DNA of 64,000 nt from ZC4RG30 sp039932715. GTDB taxonomy: Bacteria > Pseudomonadota > Gammaproteobacteria > Steroidobacterales > Steroidobacteraceae. Below, piece by piece: positions 24,930 to 33,005 of the stretch. Every line of letters starts with the position of its first letter. Position 1 is the first letter of the stretch. The DNA is taken from contig JBDTPN010000009.1 of the NCBI GenBank assembly GCA_039932715.1, positions 1 to 64,000 on the forward strand, read 5' to 3'. The position numbers were made by a program, and so were the translations under genes. The notes under the pieces are model-generated. The model made no database searches. It was given only the letters and a program-made list of their open reading frames with translations, and was not told the origin of the DNA.

Positions 24930-25471
24930 CGTGACTCTCCAAGGGAACGCAGGCAGTCCTGCAGATAGGTAGCAAAGCTGGCATCGCACCACAGTCGCAG
25001 TGCCATGTCGGTTGAGGTGACAGCCCCGGTTTGCGGCTCGCGAATGACGGTCACGCTGATGCCCGCCAGCAGCGTCATGACCACCAGGTCCGGCGCGTCG
25101 AGCAGGCGGGTGAAATCAAAACTGCAGGCGTGGGCCAGCGACTGCTGCCAGGCGGCGCCCAATATCAGGCTGTGATCCGATCGGACCAGCGACCACGCGC
25201 GCGGCAACGCCTCGTCGGAGGGTAACGTCGCAGCGTACGCATCCGTCTCGATAAGGAATTCAGTGCTGCCCTGGCGCAGGCAGCGGCCGCTACCCATCGG
25301 CTCATTGGGCCGCCAGTGCACCACGCGGTTGGGCTGATCCGGGATGCGCAGGCCCATTTGCGTCAGCAAAGCGGGGGCGTCGGGGCCCTTGAAACCAAGG
25401 CGAGCGCCAACTACGGGAACCTGCACTCCGAAGGGCAGGGTTTCGATGCGTGTGGCAGTAGCCTGGGTCAT
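24926..25471 (-). CDS. mgdD: N-methylglutamate dehydrogenase subunit D (sarcosine oxidase gamma-like)
   Basis: 181 residues, similar to SoxG, the gamma subunit of heterotetrameric sarcosine oxidase. Its fold is related to the GcvT domain (WSLVRSDHSLILGAAWQQSLAHACSFDFT in the middle). It is a structural subunit without its own catalytic residues. Its ATG overlaps the mgdC stop and its stop overlaps the gmaS ATG, both as ATGA, so the three genes are translated as a chain. Confidence 0.85.
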   Translation of the reverse strand: MTQATATRIETLPFGVQVPVVGARLGFKGPDAPALLTQMGLRIPDQPNRVVHWRPNEPMGSGRCLRQGSTEFLIETDAYAATLPSDEALPRAWSLVRSDHSLILGAAWQQSLAHACSFDFTRLLDAPDLVVMTLLAGISVTVIREPQTGAVTSTDMALRLWCDASFATYLQDCLRSLGESR

Positions 25472-28356
25472 GGGCGCTGCCGCGCATTGGTTGCGTCATA
25501 GAAGGGTGCAGCCATCAGCGTTGCCTCATGCATCGCGCCGCCGTCATCGCGAAAGCGGATGACATTGCCGGCAATGGCCACTTCGGGGGACAGCAGTGCA
25601 AGTCCAATGGTGCGATCCAGTGTGGCTGAGTGCGCAATGCTGGTGATGCGCCCGACGATGCGCCCCTGGCTTATGGCCAGGTGCGATTCTGCCAGAGGAG
25701 CCTGCTGCGGCTGCGACGCCAATGTGCGTGGGGAAGTGAGCGAGAAGCCGATCAGCTGCTGGCGGTTGCCGCGCTTCTCAAGTATGGACAGGCTGCGTTG
25801 ACCGATGAAGAAGCCCTTGTCCTTGCGCACCATGCGACCCATACCCGCTTCAAAGGGGTTGGTCAGGCCATCGGTATCCTGTCCCACGATGATGTGACCT
25901 TTTTCGAGGCGTAGGGTGCGCTGCGCTTCCACGCCAAAAGGTATAAGGCCGCTGGATTCGCCAGTGCTGATCAAGGCATCCCAGACCTTCAGGGCGTTGT
26001 CGAAGGGCACGTGAATTTCGAAGCCCAGCTCGCCCACGAAGCCGACGCGCGCGATGCGGGCGACAGAACCTGCAACGCTGCACTCGCGCATGCCGAGATA
26101 CGGAAAGGCCGCGTCATCCAGCGCGAGGTCGGTGCAGCGCGCCAATATCTGCCTTGACCGCGGGCCGGCAAGATTCATCCCAGCAATGTGGCCGGTAGCA
26201 TTGTGCAGCGTGCAGTCGAGCTGCCACTCGGCCACGCGCCGTTGCAGTTCGCGATATATCGCGGCGCTGCCACCGGTAGTCGTGGTGATGTAAAAGCGCC
26301 CATCTGCCAGTTTCGACACCACGCCGTCGTCGATAATGGTGCCGGCTTCGTCGAGCATCACCGCGTAGCGCGTGCGCCCGACTGCCAGGTTGCTGGCCAC
26401 GCCAACGTACATGCGGTCGAGCAGCAGCCCGGCATCACGCCCCATGACTTCAATCTTGCCCAGCGTCGAGACATCGATGAGGCCAGCTGCGTTGCGCACC
26501 GCATGCACTTCGTGTTCGATCGAACCGTAGTGCGCCGGCCGGCGCCAGTTGCCAGCGGGCATCCAGGTAGCCCCATGGGTTTCATGCCAGCCGTCGAGTG
26601 CCGTACGTCGCAACGGGGCAAAGCGCGCACCTGCCAATGCACCCAGGCTGACTGGCTGCCAGGGTGGGCGCGCAGTGGTCAGCCCCAATGAGGGCAAATC
26701 ACTTCCTTTCACCCGCGCCAGTTGCCGCGCGGCATTGAGATTGGACAGCTTGCCCTGCGACGGGCCCATGCCCACGGTGCTGTAACGCTTGAGCAGTTCG
26801 ACGCTGTCGAAACCTTCCTGGGCGGCATTGGCAAGATCGGCCAGCGTAAGGTCCTCATCCAGGTCCACGAATTCCTTGCCTTGCGCATGGGGAAACAACG
26901 GTGACGGATGCGAGTGGCTGCGCGTATCGCGGGGCGGCTGGGCGTAGTCGTGTTCCTTGCCGGCCGCATGACATGCGGCGCGCGCGCCGGCCACCGCGCC
27001 ATCGGCCTCGCGGGCGGCAAATGCAAAGCAGCCGTTGGCGCGACCGGCAACGAACAATCCAGCCGGCAGCGCTTGCGGCACATGCTGGCCCAGCGTGTCG
27101 TCGAAGGCCATGAGGCCTCCGAACTGCAGTGCCAGGTGCAGTGCAGGCATCCAGCCTGTGGAAATCAGCAGGCAATCGCAGGCGATCTGCACAGGCCCGC
27201 TGTCGCAAGTCCACATGACGTTGGCAAGCGAACCGTCACTGCCAGCCGTCGCTGCGACCTCGCGCACGTTGGCATGCAATGACACGCCAGCGCTGCGCAG
27301 CGCATCGGCCCGCACGCTGTCTAAACCTGCGGGTGACCCGTGAGGCACGGCAAAGTCAGTGACCTTGAGTCCCTGCGACAGCAGGTCCAATGCCAGCGAG
27401 ACAGCTTCGTCATTGGCGCCCAGCACCACGATCTTGTGGCCAACGCTGATGCCGTGCCGATAAAGCAATCTCTGCGCGGCCGAACCCAGCAGCACTCCCG
27501 GCAGATCGTTGTTGCGAAACACCGCCGGCTGTTCGATGCAGCCGGTGGCCAACACAACCGCCCGGGCGCGAAGCAGCAACAGGCCACCGTCTTCGCGATC
27601 TATGCGCGAAACGGCAAGCTCGTGGTCCGCGTAATAGCCCACCACACTGTGCGAGCACAACAGCTGCACATTCGCGTGCGCGCGCAGTGCGGCAACCAGC
27701 TCCCGGCAACGGGCAGTGTCACCTGGCTGGGTCTTTGCATGCCAAAGACCACTGCCGCCAGGTTGCTGCGCTTCATCTATCAGCACTACGCGCTTCGCGC
27801 CATTGTCCGCTGCGGCCATCGCCGCAGACAGCCCGGCAATGCCGGCGCCAATGACGGCAACGTCGCAGTGCTGGTAGCGCCGTTGCCGTGATGGGCTGAT
27901 TGCGTCGGGATGCACGCGACCCAGCCCGCTGAGATTGCGGATCAGTTTCTCGAACCAGGGAAAGGTGCGTCGACCGATAAACGCCTTGTAATAGAATCCA
28001 ACGGGAAGGAAGCGTGACAAGAGTCCTGTTGCCGCGCCGCGGTCACGCGCCACACCGCCACGGGTATTGACCGCCTCGAAGTCCAGGCCATCGCGCGCCA
28101 GGATCTGATCCCCGCGCTGGTTCGGCTCGGTGCCGATCTGGAACAGGTTGTTGGCATCGTGCCCTGCGGCTGACACGATGCCGCGCGGGCGGTGGTATTT
28201 GAAACTGCGCGCCGTGGTCATGATTCCGGCGGCAGCCAATGCTGTGCTCAGCGAATCCCCTGCAAAAGCAGCCAGTGGCTGCCCTTCGAAGCGCAATTGC
28301 AGCTCGCGGCTGCGATCTATCCATTCGTCTGGCATCACGGGCAAGCGATGCATCAT
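25468..28356 (-). CDS. mgdC: N-methylglutamate dehydrogenase large subunit (sarcosine oxidase alpha-like)
   Basis: 962 residues, the length of SoxA. The N-terminal 100 residues resemble the 2Fe-2S-type fold that lacks the cluster in this family (FEGQPLAAFAGDSLSTALAAAG, YHRPRGIVSAAGHDANNLFQI). A dinucleotide-binding domain begins at about 163 (CDVAVIGAGIAGLSAAMAA), with a second Rossmann unit at IVVLGANDEAVSLALDLL. From about residue 590 the C-terminal half is GcvT-like (GLIDVSTLGKIEVMGRDAG..., GFVGELGFEIHVP, EKGHIIVGQDTDGLTNP), which in TSOX binds folate. It oxidises N-methylglutamate to glutamate and a formaldehyde-level C1 unit. It overlaps mgdB and mgdD by four bases each. Confidence 0.87.
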   Translation of the reverse strand: MMHRLPVMPDEWIDRSRELQLRFEGQPLAAFAGDSLSTALAAAGIMTTARSFKYHRPRGIVSAAGHDANNLFQIGTEPNQRGDQILARDGLDFEAVNTRGGVARDRGAATGLLSRFLPVGFYYKAFIGRRTFPWFEKLIRNLSGLGRVHPDAISPSRQRRYQHCDVAVIGAGIAGLSAAMAAADNGAKRVVLIDEAQQPGGSGLWHAKTQPGDTARCRELVAALRAHANVQLLCSHSVVGYYADHELAVSRIDREDGGLLLLRARAVVLATGCIEQPAVFRNNDLPGVLLGSAAQRLLYRHGISVGHKIVVLGANDEAVSLALDLLSQGLKVTDFAVPHGSPAGLDSVRADALRSAGVSLHANVREVAATAGSDGSLANVMWTCDSGPVQIACDCLLISTGWMPALHLALQFGGLMAFDDTLGQHVPQALPAGLFVAGRANGCFAFAAREADGAVAGARAACHAAGKEHDYAQPPRDTRSHSHPSPLFPHAQGKEFVDLDEDLTLADLANAAQEGFDSVELLKRYSTVGMGPSQGKLSNLNAARQLARVKGSDLPSLGLTTARPPWQPVSLGALAGARFAPLRRTALDGWHETHGATWMPAGNWRRPAHYGSIEHEVHAVRNAAGLIDVSTLGKIEVMGRDAGLLLDRMYVGVASNLAVGRTRYAVMLDEAGTIIDDGVVSKLADGRFYITTTTGGSAAIYRELQRRVAEWQLDCTLHNATGHIAGMNLAGPRSRQILARCTDLALDDAAFPYLGMRECSVAGSVARIARVGFVGELGFEIHVPFDNALKVWDALISTGESSGLIPFGVEAQRTLRLEKGHIIVGQDTDGLTNPFEAGMGRMVRKDKGFFIGQRSLSILEKRGNRQQLIGFSLTSPRTLASQPQQAPLAESHLAISQGRIVGRITSIAHSATLDRTIGLALLSPEVAIAGNVIRFRDDGGAMHEATLMAAPFYDATNARQRP

Positions 28357-28619
28357 GATGCTGCAACCCGTGCAGGCGGCGCGTAGGCGCGCAGGATTTC
28401 GTCAGTGTTGGTGTCACGCTCAACGATGAACCAGTAGCCCGAAGGTGTGTGGCACCACCATTCCTGCTTGATGCCGGGAATGCCGCTGCGATGGAATACA
28501 TGGCGGGCCCATTGGTCATCGGTGCATTGCGCGGGATCCGGCGCAGCGCGCACTTCGCCTGCATAAAGGAATTCATCGGCGGGGCGCAGGCCATTGAGAG
28601 GGCAGGGGATGAGTTTCAT
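28353..28619 (-). CDS. mgdB: N-methylglutamate dehydrogenase small subunit (sarcosine oxidase delta-like)
   Basis: 88 residues, the size of SoxD. It starts MKLIPCPLNGLRPADEF. In sarcosine oxidase the delta subunit binds zinc through a Cys-x2-Cys pair near residues 6-9 plus a later His and Cys; here Cys6 is kept but position 9 is Asn, and the later region reads EWWCHTPSGYWFIVERDT. Zinc binding as in TSOX is therefore doubtful. It overlaps mgdA by one base (TGATG) and mgdC by four. It bridges the other subunits and has no known catalytic role. Confidence 0.85.
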   Translation of the reverse strand: MKLIPCPLNGLRPADEFLYAGEVRAAPDPAQCTDDQWARHVFHRSGIPGIKQEWWCHTPSGYWFIVERDTNTDEILRAYAPPARVAAS

Positions 28620-29860
28620 CAGTGACCCACCGAAGCCGCGCCTTTCTCGCCGGTGAGCTCGAAGCGCTCGAAGCGTCCCCAGTCGAAACTCTGGATCAGC
28701 TCATGGTTGCGGTTCGATGCGATGGTTGCAGCCATGGTTTCGCCCGCGACCGGCGTTGCCTTGAATCCCCAGGTGCCCCAGCCCGCATCCAGGAAAAATC
28801 CGTCCACCGGCGTGCGGCCCATGATGGGCGCGAAATCCGGCGTCATGTCGGCAAGGCCCGCCCACTGGCGATTGACCTTTACTCCCGCCAGGAACGGAAA
28901 CAGGTCGAGCATGTGTTGGGCCAGGTCGGTGGTGAACTCACGGGTGGACCGCGCGCTGTGCAATTCACGTGGATCCAGCGAGGCCCCCATCACCAGCTCG
29001 CCGCGCGCTGTCTGCGAGACATACACATGCAGCGAACCGGAAACAATGATGGGATCCAGCCAGGGCTTGAGTGGCTCCGACACCATGGCCTGCAGTGGAT
29101 GAACGTAGATGGGGCTGGTGAGGTCCAGCATCTTGAGGATCCGCGGCGTATAGCCCGCCACTGCCGACACCACGCAGCTGGTGGAAATATCTCCACACGA
29201 AGTACGTACGCCGGTGACACGGCCGCCTTGCGCATTGATGCCCAGCACTTCAGTCTGCTGGTGGATCTCCACGCCCAGCCTGTCGGCAGCGCGCGCATAG
29301 CCCCAGGCCACGGCATCGTGGCGTGCCACGGCGCCAGGTGCGTGCAACAGTGCGCCCAGAATGGGGGCGTGGCCACCTGCGCTCATGTCCATCATCGGCA
29401 ACGCGGCGGCAATCTCTTCCGGTCCCACAATGCGCGAATCGACACCCAGGTGTTTGTTGACCTCCGCGCGCCAGCGCAGCGTGCGCAGTGTCGCGTCGGT
29501 ATGCGCCAGCGTGTAGTGGCCGCGTGTCGAATAGAAGAGGTTGAGCCCCAGCTGCGCACCCAGGTTGCGCCACAGCTGCACGCTGCGGTCGTAGAACCGC
29601 ACGCCCTCAGGCGTCAGGTAGTTGGAGCGGATAATAGTGGTGTTGCGGCCGGTATTGCCGCTGCCGATGTAGCCCTTTTCGAGTACTGCGATGCGCTTGA
29701 TGCCATGGTGGCGCGCAAGGTTGTAGGCGCAGGCCAGCCCATGGCCGCCCGCACCGATAATGACCACGTCATAGGTAGGAGCCAGCCGCGGCGGCTGCCG
29801 GAACATCCGGGGTTCCGGGTAGCGGGAAGACAGTCCGATCTTGAGAAGTCGCCATGCCAT
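28619..29860 (-). CDS. mgdA: N-methylglutamate dehydrogenase, FAD/FMN subunit (sarcosine oxidase beta-like)
   Basis: 413 residues, like SoxB. The FAD-binding motif YDVVIIGAGGHGLACAYNL lies at 30-48, followed by the GSGNTGRNTTIIRSNYLTPEG region. His181 in AVARHDAVAWGYARAAD lies where sarcosine oxidase attaches FMN covalently. The C-terminal FAD block is GFFLDAGWGTWGFKATPVAGE. It carries the amine-oxidising site for N-methylglutamate. It is the first gene of the eight-gene operon mgdABCD-gmaS-mgsABC; its promoter must lie in the 51 bp before the divergent regulator gene or inside that gene. Confidence 0.88.
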   Translation of the reverse strand: MAWRLLKIGLSSRYPEPRMFRQPPRLAPTYDVVIIGAGGHGLACAYNLARHHGIKRIAVLEKGYIGSGNTGRNTTIIRSNYLTPEGVRFYDRSVQLWRNLGAQLGLNLFYSTRGHYTLAHTDATLRTLRWRAEVNKHLGVDSRIVGPEEIAAALPMMDMSAGGHAPILGALLHAPGAVARHDAVAWGYARAADRLGVEIHQQTEVLGINAQGGRVTGVRTSCGDISTSCVVSAVAGYTPRILKMLDLTSPIYVHPLQAMVSEPLKPWLDPIIVSGSLHVYVSQTARGELVMGASLDPRELHSARSTREFTTDLAQHMLDLFPFLAGVKVNRQWAGLADMTPDFAPIMGRTPVDGFFLDAGWGTWGFKATPVAGETMAATIASNRNHELIQSFDWGRFERFELTGEKGAASVGH

Positions 29861-29911
29861 GCTGGATTCGATTCTGGGACCGTGCTTTACTAAAGGTCAA
29901 GGTTTTTGCAT

Positions 29912-30535
29912 ATGAGTAAAACAAGCAGATCACAGTCAGGGCGCAAATTGCCGCGGGTGGTAGCGCAGGTGGGGGCCACTGTGCGGCGCCTGCGTGCGGC
30001 ACAGGGCCTGACGCTGGCAGATGTGGCCGGCATGGCCGCCATCAGCTCAGGCATGCTCAGCCGGCTGGAACATGGGGATGTGTCGCCCAGTCTCGATACG
30101 CTGGCGGCATTGGCTGAAGCGCTGGGCACCAGTTGTGCCGCCCTGCTGCGCGATCCGGAGCATTCACAGAGTGATGCGCAGCTGGTGCGCAAGGGCGAAG
30201 GCCTGGAAGTGGTGCGGCGTGGCACACGCCGGGGCCACACCTATCATCTGCTGGCATCGCAGCGCGGGCCGCGTCGCGCCTTCGAGCCTTTCCTGGTGAC
30301 GCTCAACAGCAAGAGCGAGATCTTTCCGGAGTTCGAGCACCCCGGCACTGAGTTCATCCACATACTCGAAGGGTCGCTGCGCTACCGGCACGGCACCGAG
30401 ACCTATCTGCTCAAGCCGGGGGATTCGCTGACGTTGCGGGGGGAAGTACCGCACGGGCCGGACAAGCTGATCAAGCTGCCCATCCGCATGCTTTCCATCA
30501 TCGTTTACAGCGGCAGCGACGCCGCGAAAGACTGA
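29912..30535 (+). CDS. XRE-family regulator with C-terminal cupin domain
   Basis: 207 residues from ATG 29912; a TTG at 29906 would add two residues. The HTH lies at about 20-75 (VRRLRAAQGLTLADVAGMAAISSGMLSRLEHGDVSPSLDTL, in pieces). A linker follows, and a cupin domain occupies about 125-195 with HPGTEFIHILEGSLRYRHG and LKPGDSLTLRGEVPHGP. The His/Glu/His pattern could bind a small ligand or metal. Such regulators commonly control amine or amino-acid catabolism and sit divergent to their target. It is 51 bp from the mgdA start, so it probably controls the methylamine operon. Its stop abuts the convergent ATPase stop. Confidence 0.9.
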   Translation: MSKTSRSQSGRKLPRVVAQVGATVRRLRAAQGLTLADVAGMAAISSGMLSRLEHGDVSPSLDTLAALAEALGTSCAALLRDPEHSQSDAQLVRKGEGLEVVRRGTRRGHTYHLLASQRGPRRAFEPFLVTLNSKSEIFPEFEHPGTEFIHILEGSLRYRHGTETYLLKPGDSLTLRGEVPHGPDKLIKLPIRMLSIIVYSGSDAAKD

Positions 30536-32968
30536 TCAGGATGCGTTGGCAGGCATGCCGTCGGCGCCAGGCCGCGAGGGCGTCCACAGCAGCAGTACCT
30601 TGCCTACCGCAATGTCGGCCTTGCGCGGCACGGCGCTGACTGTTCGCAGCGCCACTGTCTTCGGATCCAGAGTGGTTTCAAGTTCGGCAACGGCCGACTC
30701 ACACTCCTTGTTGAGCGCATCGATCTGTTCGTTGAGTTGCGCAGCGCTGTCCTCGGCGCGTTGTACGTCACCGGACTCTCGGCCGATGCGTGAGGCGGAG
30801 CGCACCGCGGTGGTGGCGCGCCCAATGTTCGTGGAGGAAATCGCCTTGCGCCCCAGCAGTGCGCCCAGCACCGTGGCGCCCACCGAAATGGCTGCCTGAA
30901 ATTTCTGCTGGGTCAGTTGTCCGCGCTCCCGCTCGGTGCGCTCGGCTGCCTTCTGCAGCCGCGCCTGCAGCGCTGCCAGCCTGGTGCCGTATTGGCTGCG
31001 CAGTTCCTCCGTGCGCGCGTCGCGTTTCTCGCGCAGCGTCAAGGCGATGCGGCTGCGGAAATCCCCTTCCGACTCGTTGGGCTTGGACCGCAGCTTCAGT
31101 TCGTCGCACTGATTCAATGTCAGGCGCTGATGTTCGTAAAGATATGCGCTGAGGTCCTTGCCCCAGCGTGTGTAGCTTGCCGCACGCAACGCTCCTGCAG
31201 GCAGGTCCGCATAAGCTGAATTTGCCACCGCGTCGCGCGCCAGTGAAGGGACGTCGCCGGGTTCACTCTCATCCCACAGCGCTTCGTCGCCATCATCGGA
31301 CAGCGGCGCAACCAGCCCAAGCTGCTGCCATTCATCCAGATCCAGGCTCTTGTCCACGAAATGCAGCTTGGCCACGGCGAATGCGCGGGGCTGATAGGTG
31401 ATGTGTTCGCGTGAACCGCGCACTGGAACAAATGCTTCTTCTATTTCTGCGGGCAGGGCAGGCCGTGACGCAGTTGCGACCACAGTGGCTGCTGCCGCGG
31501 CCTCGGGCGGCGCTGCATTTGCAGCGCCATTGCGCGTGCTGGTTGCAGCCGCCTTGCGCGGCGCCATCAGGCGTCCGATCTCGGCGGGTGTCAGCGGCCC
31601 GCGCAGATAGCTCAGCGCCCAGCGACTCTTGAGCAACACGGGCGTCTCATCATGGACATTGCGCATCAGGAACACGCGCTGGGTCAGTGAACCCAGCTGT
31701 TTGGCCAGTTCCCCGCGATCCGGGCCGCCTCCGGCCAGCGCGGTGGTAAGGCCATCGAGCAGCCGGTCGCGATCTCGCTCGGTCTGCAATCGACCAATCA
31801 ACCAGGTGCCGGTATTGCCCAGGCCCTTGTAGTCAAGATCCACTGGATTCTGCGTCGCCAGCACACACCCCACGCCATAGGCACGTGCCTGCTTGAGCAA
31901 CGTGAGCATGGGTTGCTTGGATGGCGGCGTGGCTGTGGGTGGGAAGAAGCCGAAGATCTCATCCATGTAGAGAATGGCGCGCAATGAAGAGGTGCCGGGC
32001 TGGCGACGCATCCAGTTGACCACTTCATTGAGCAACAACGTGACCACGAACATGCGCTCGGGATCGGACAAGTGCGCGATTGAAATAATGGCGATGCGTG
32101 GCTTGCCTTCCGGCGTAAACAGCAGGCGCTGTGCATCCAGTGGCTCACCCTTGGTCCAGGTGGCGAATCGTGGCGATGCCAGCAGTGAATTAATCGCCAG
32201 CGCCAGTTCCATGCGGTCGCGTGCGGGGAAAAATGTTTCCAGATCCAATGCACCCAGTTTCTGGATGGGCGGCCTTTGCACGGCCGCAACCATCGAGCCC
32301 AGGTCCATGGCGCGGCCGGCGGACCAGCTGTGATCCAGCAGGTTCGACAACAGAATGTGTTCGCGACTCTTGAGTGGATCAGCGTCGCGACCCAGCAGGG
32401 TCAGCAAGCCGGATACGATGGAACTTATACGTTCCGCCAGTCCGTCGGAGTCGCCGCTGGCGTCGGCAGGAGGAGCAAAAGACTGCAGCACGGAAAGGGA
32501 CAATCCGTTGTCTGCGCCCGGTGTGTAGATGGCCAGATCGACCGAGTCGCGGAATTTCGCAATGCGCGAGGGATCCTGATCCCATTCCGCCAAGCCGGCC
32601 TGCCATTGCTGCGCCACCTGCGCCGCATACTGCTCAATGCCCAGGTTGCGGCGCGCCGCCTCGCCACCGTCCACCCAGGGAGCAAAATCCTGCGGCAACA
32701 ACTGCGGGAATGTCAGCAGCAGGTTGCCGATGTCGCCCTTGGGGTCGATGCAGATGGCCGGAATTCCATCAATCGCAGCTTCTTCCAGCAGTGCCAGGCA
32801 CAAGCCGGTCTTGCCACTGCCAGTCATGCCCACGCATACCGCGTGAGTGGTCAGGTCTCGCGAGTCATAAAGCAGGGGCTCGTCGGCAAGTTTGTTGTGG
32901 GCACTGTCAAAGATGCGACCCAGATAGAAGGCGCCCAGTTTCTCGTAGTCCGTTTTCATTCCGGGCAT
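30536..32968 (-). CDS. HerA/DUF87-like P-loop ATPase
   Basis: About 810 residues. ATGs at 32980, 32968 and 32959 all precede MKTDYEKLGAFYLGR; I chose 32968, and upstream frame to 33166 overlaps the divergent gene. Walker A VGMTGSGKTG lies at about 46-55, CIDPKGDIGNL follows, and Walker B ILYMDEIFGFFPP is near 331-343 with a sensor-like VLATQNPVDLDY. The C-terminal third is Ala-rich, then a charged coiled coil (LREKRDARTEELRSQYGTRL...), a short hydrophobic segment with AAISVGATVLGALLG, and a second coiled coil. It resembles HerA/FtsK-type nucleic-acid translocases carrying helical C-terminal extensions. No NurA-like nuclease is adjacent. Function unknown. Confidence 0.8.
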   Translation of the reverse strand: MPGMKTDYEKLGAFYLGRIFDSAHNKLADEPLLYDSRDLTTHAVCVGMTGSGKTGLCLALLEEAAIDGIPAICIDPKGDIGNLLLTFPQLLPQDFAPWVDGGEAARRNLGIEQYAAQVAQQWQAGLAEWDQDPSRIAKFRDSVDLAIYTPGADNGLSLSVLQSFAPPADASGDSDGLAERISSIVSGLLTLLGRDADPLKSREHILLSNLLDHSWSAGRAMDLGSMVAAVQRPPIQKLGALDLETFFPARDRMELALAINSLLASPRFATWTKGEPLDAQRLLFTPEGKPRIAIISIAHLSDPERMFVVTLLLNEVVNWMRRQPGTSSLRAILYMDEIFGFFPPTATPPSKQPMLTLLKQARAYGVGCVLATQNPVDLDYKGLGNTGTWLIGRLQTERDRDRLLDGLTTALAGGGPDRGELAKQLGSLTQRVFLMRNVHDETPVLLKSRWALSYLRGPLTPAEIGRLMAPRKAAATSTRNGAANAAPPEAAAAATVVATASRPALPAEIEEAFVPVRGSREHITYQPRAFAVAKLHFVDKSLDLDEWQQLGLVAPLSDDGDEALWDESEPGDVPSLARDAVANSAYADLPAGALRAASYTRWGKDLSAYLYEHQRLTLNQCDELKLRSKPNESEGDFRSRIALTLREKRDARTEELRSQYGTRLAALQARLQKAAERTERERGQLTQQKFQAAISVGATVLGALLGRKAISSTNIGRATTAVRSASRIGRESGDVQRAEDSAAQLNEQIDALNKECESAVAELETTLDPKTVALRTVSAVPRKADIAVGKVLLLWTPSRPGADGMPANAS

Positions 32969-33005
32969 AGTAGATCCCATTGGCTCACCGACCAAGGGGC
33001 GAAAA

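Noticed and set aside
24926..29860. Classical sarcosine oxidase operon soxBDAG
   Set aside because: Glycine-betaine or serine/folate genes usual beside soxBDAG (glyA, purU, betaine demethylases) are absent, while gmaS and mgsABC are joined to it; the altered delta subunit also differs.
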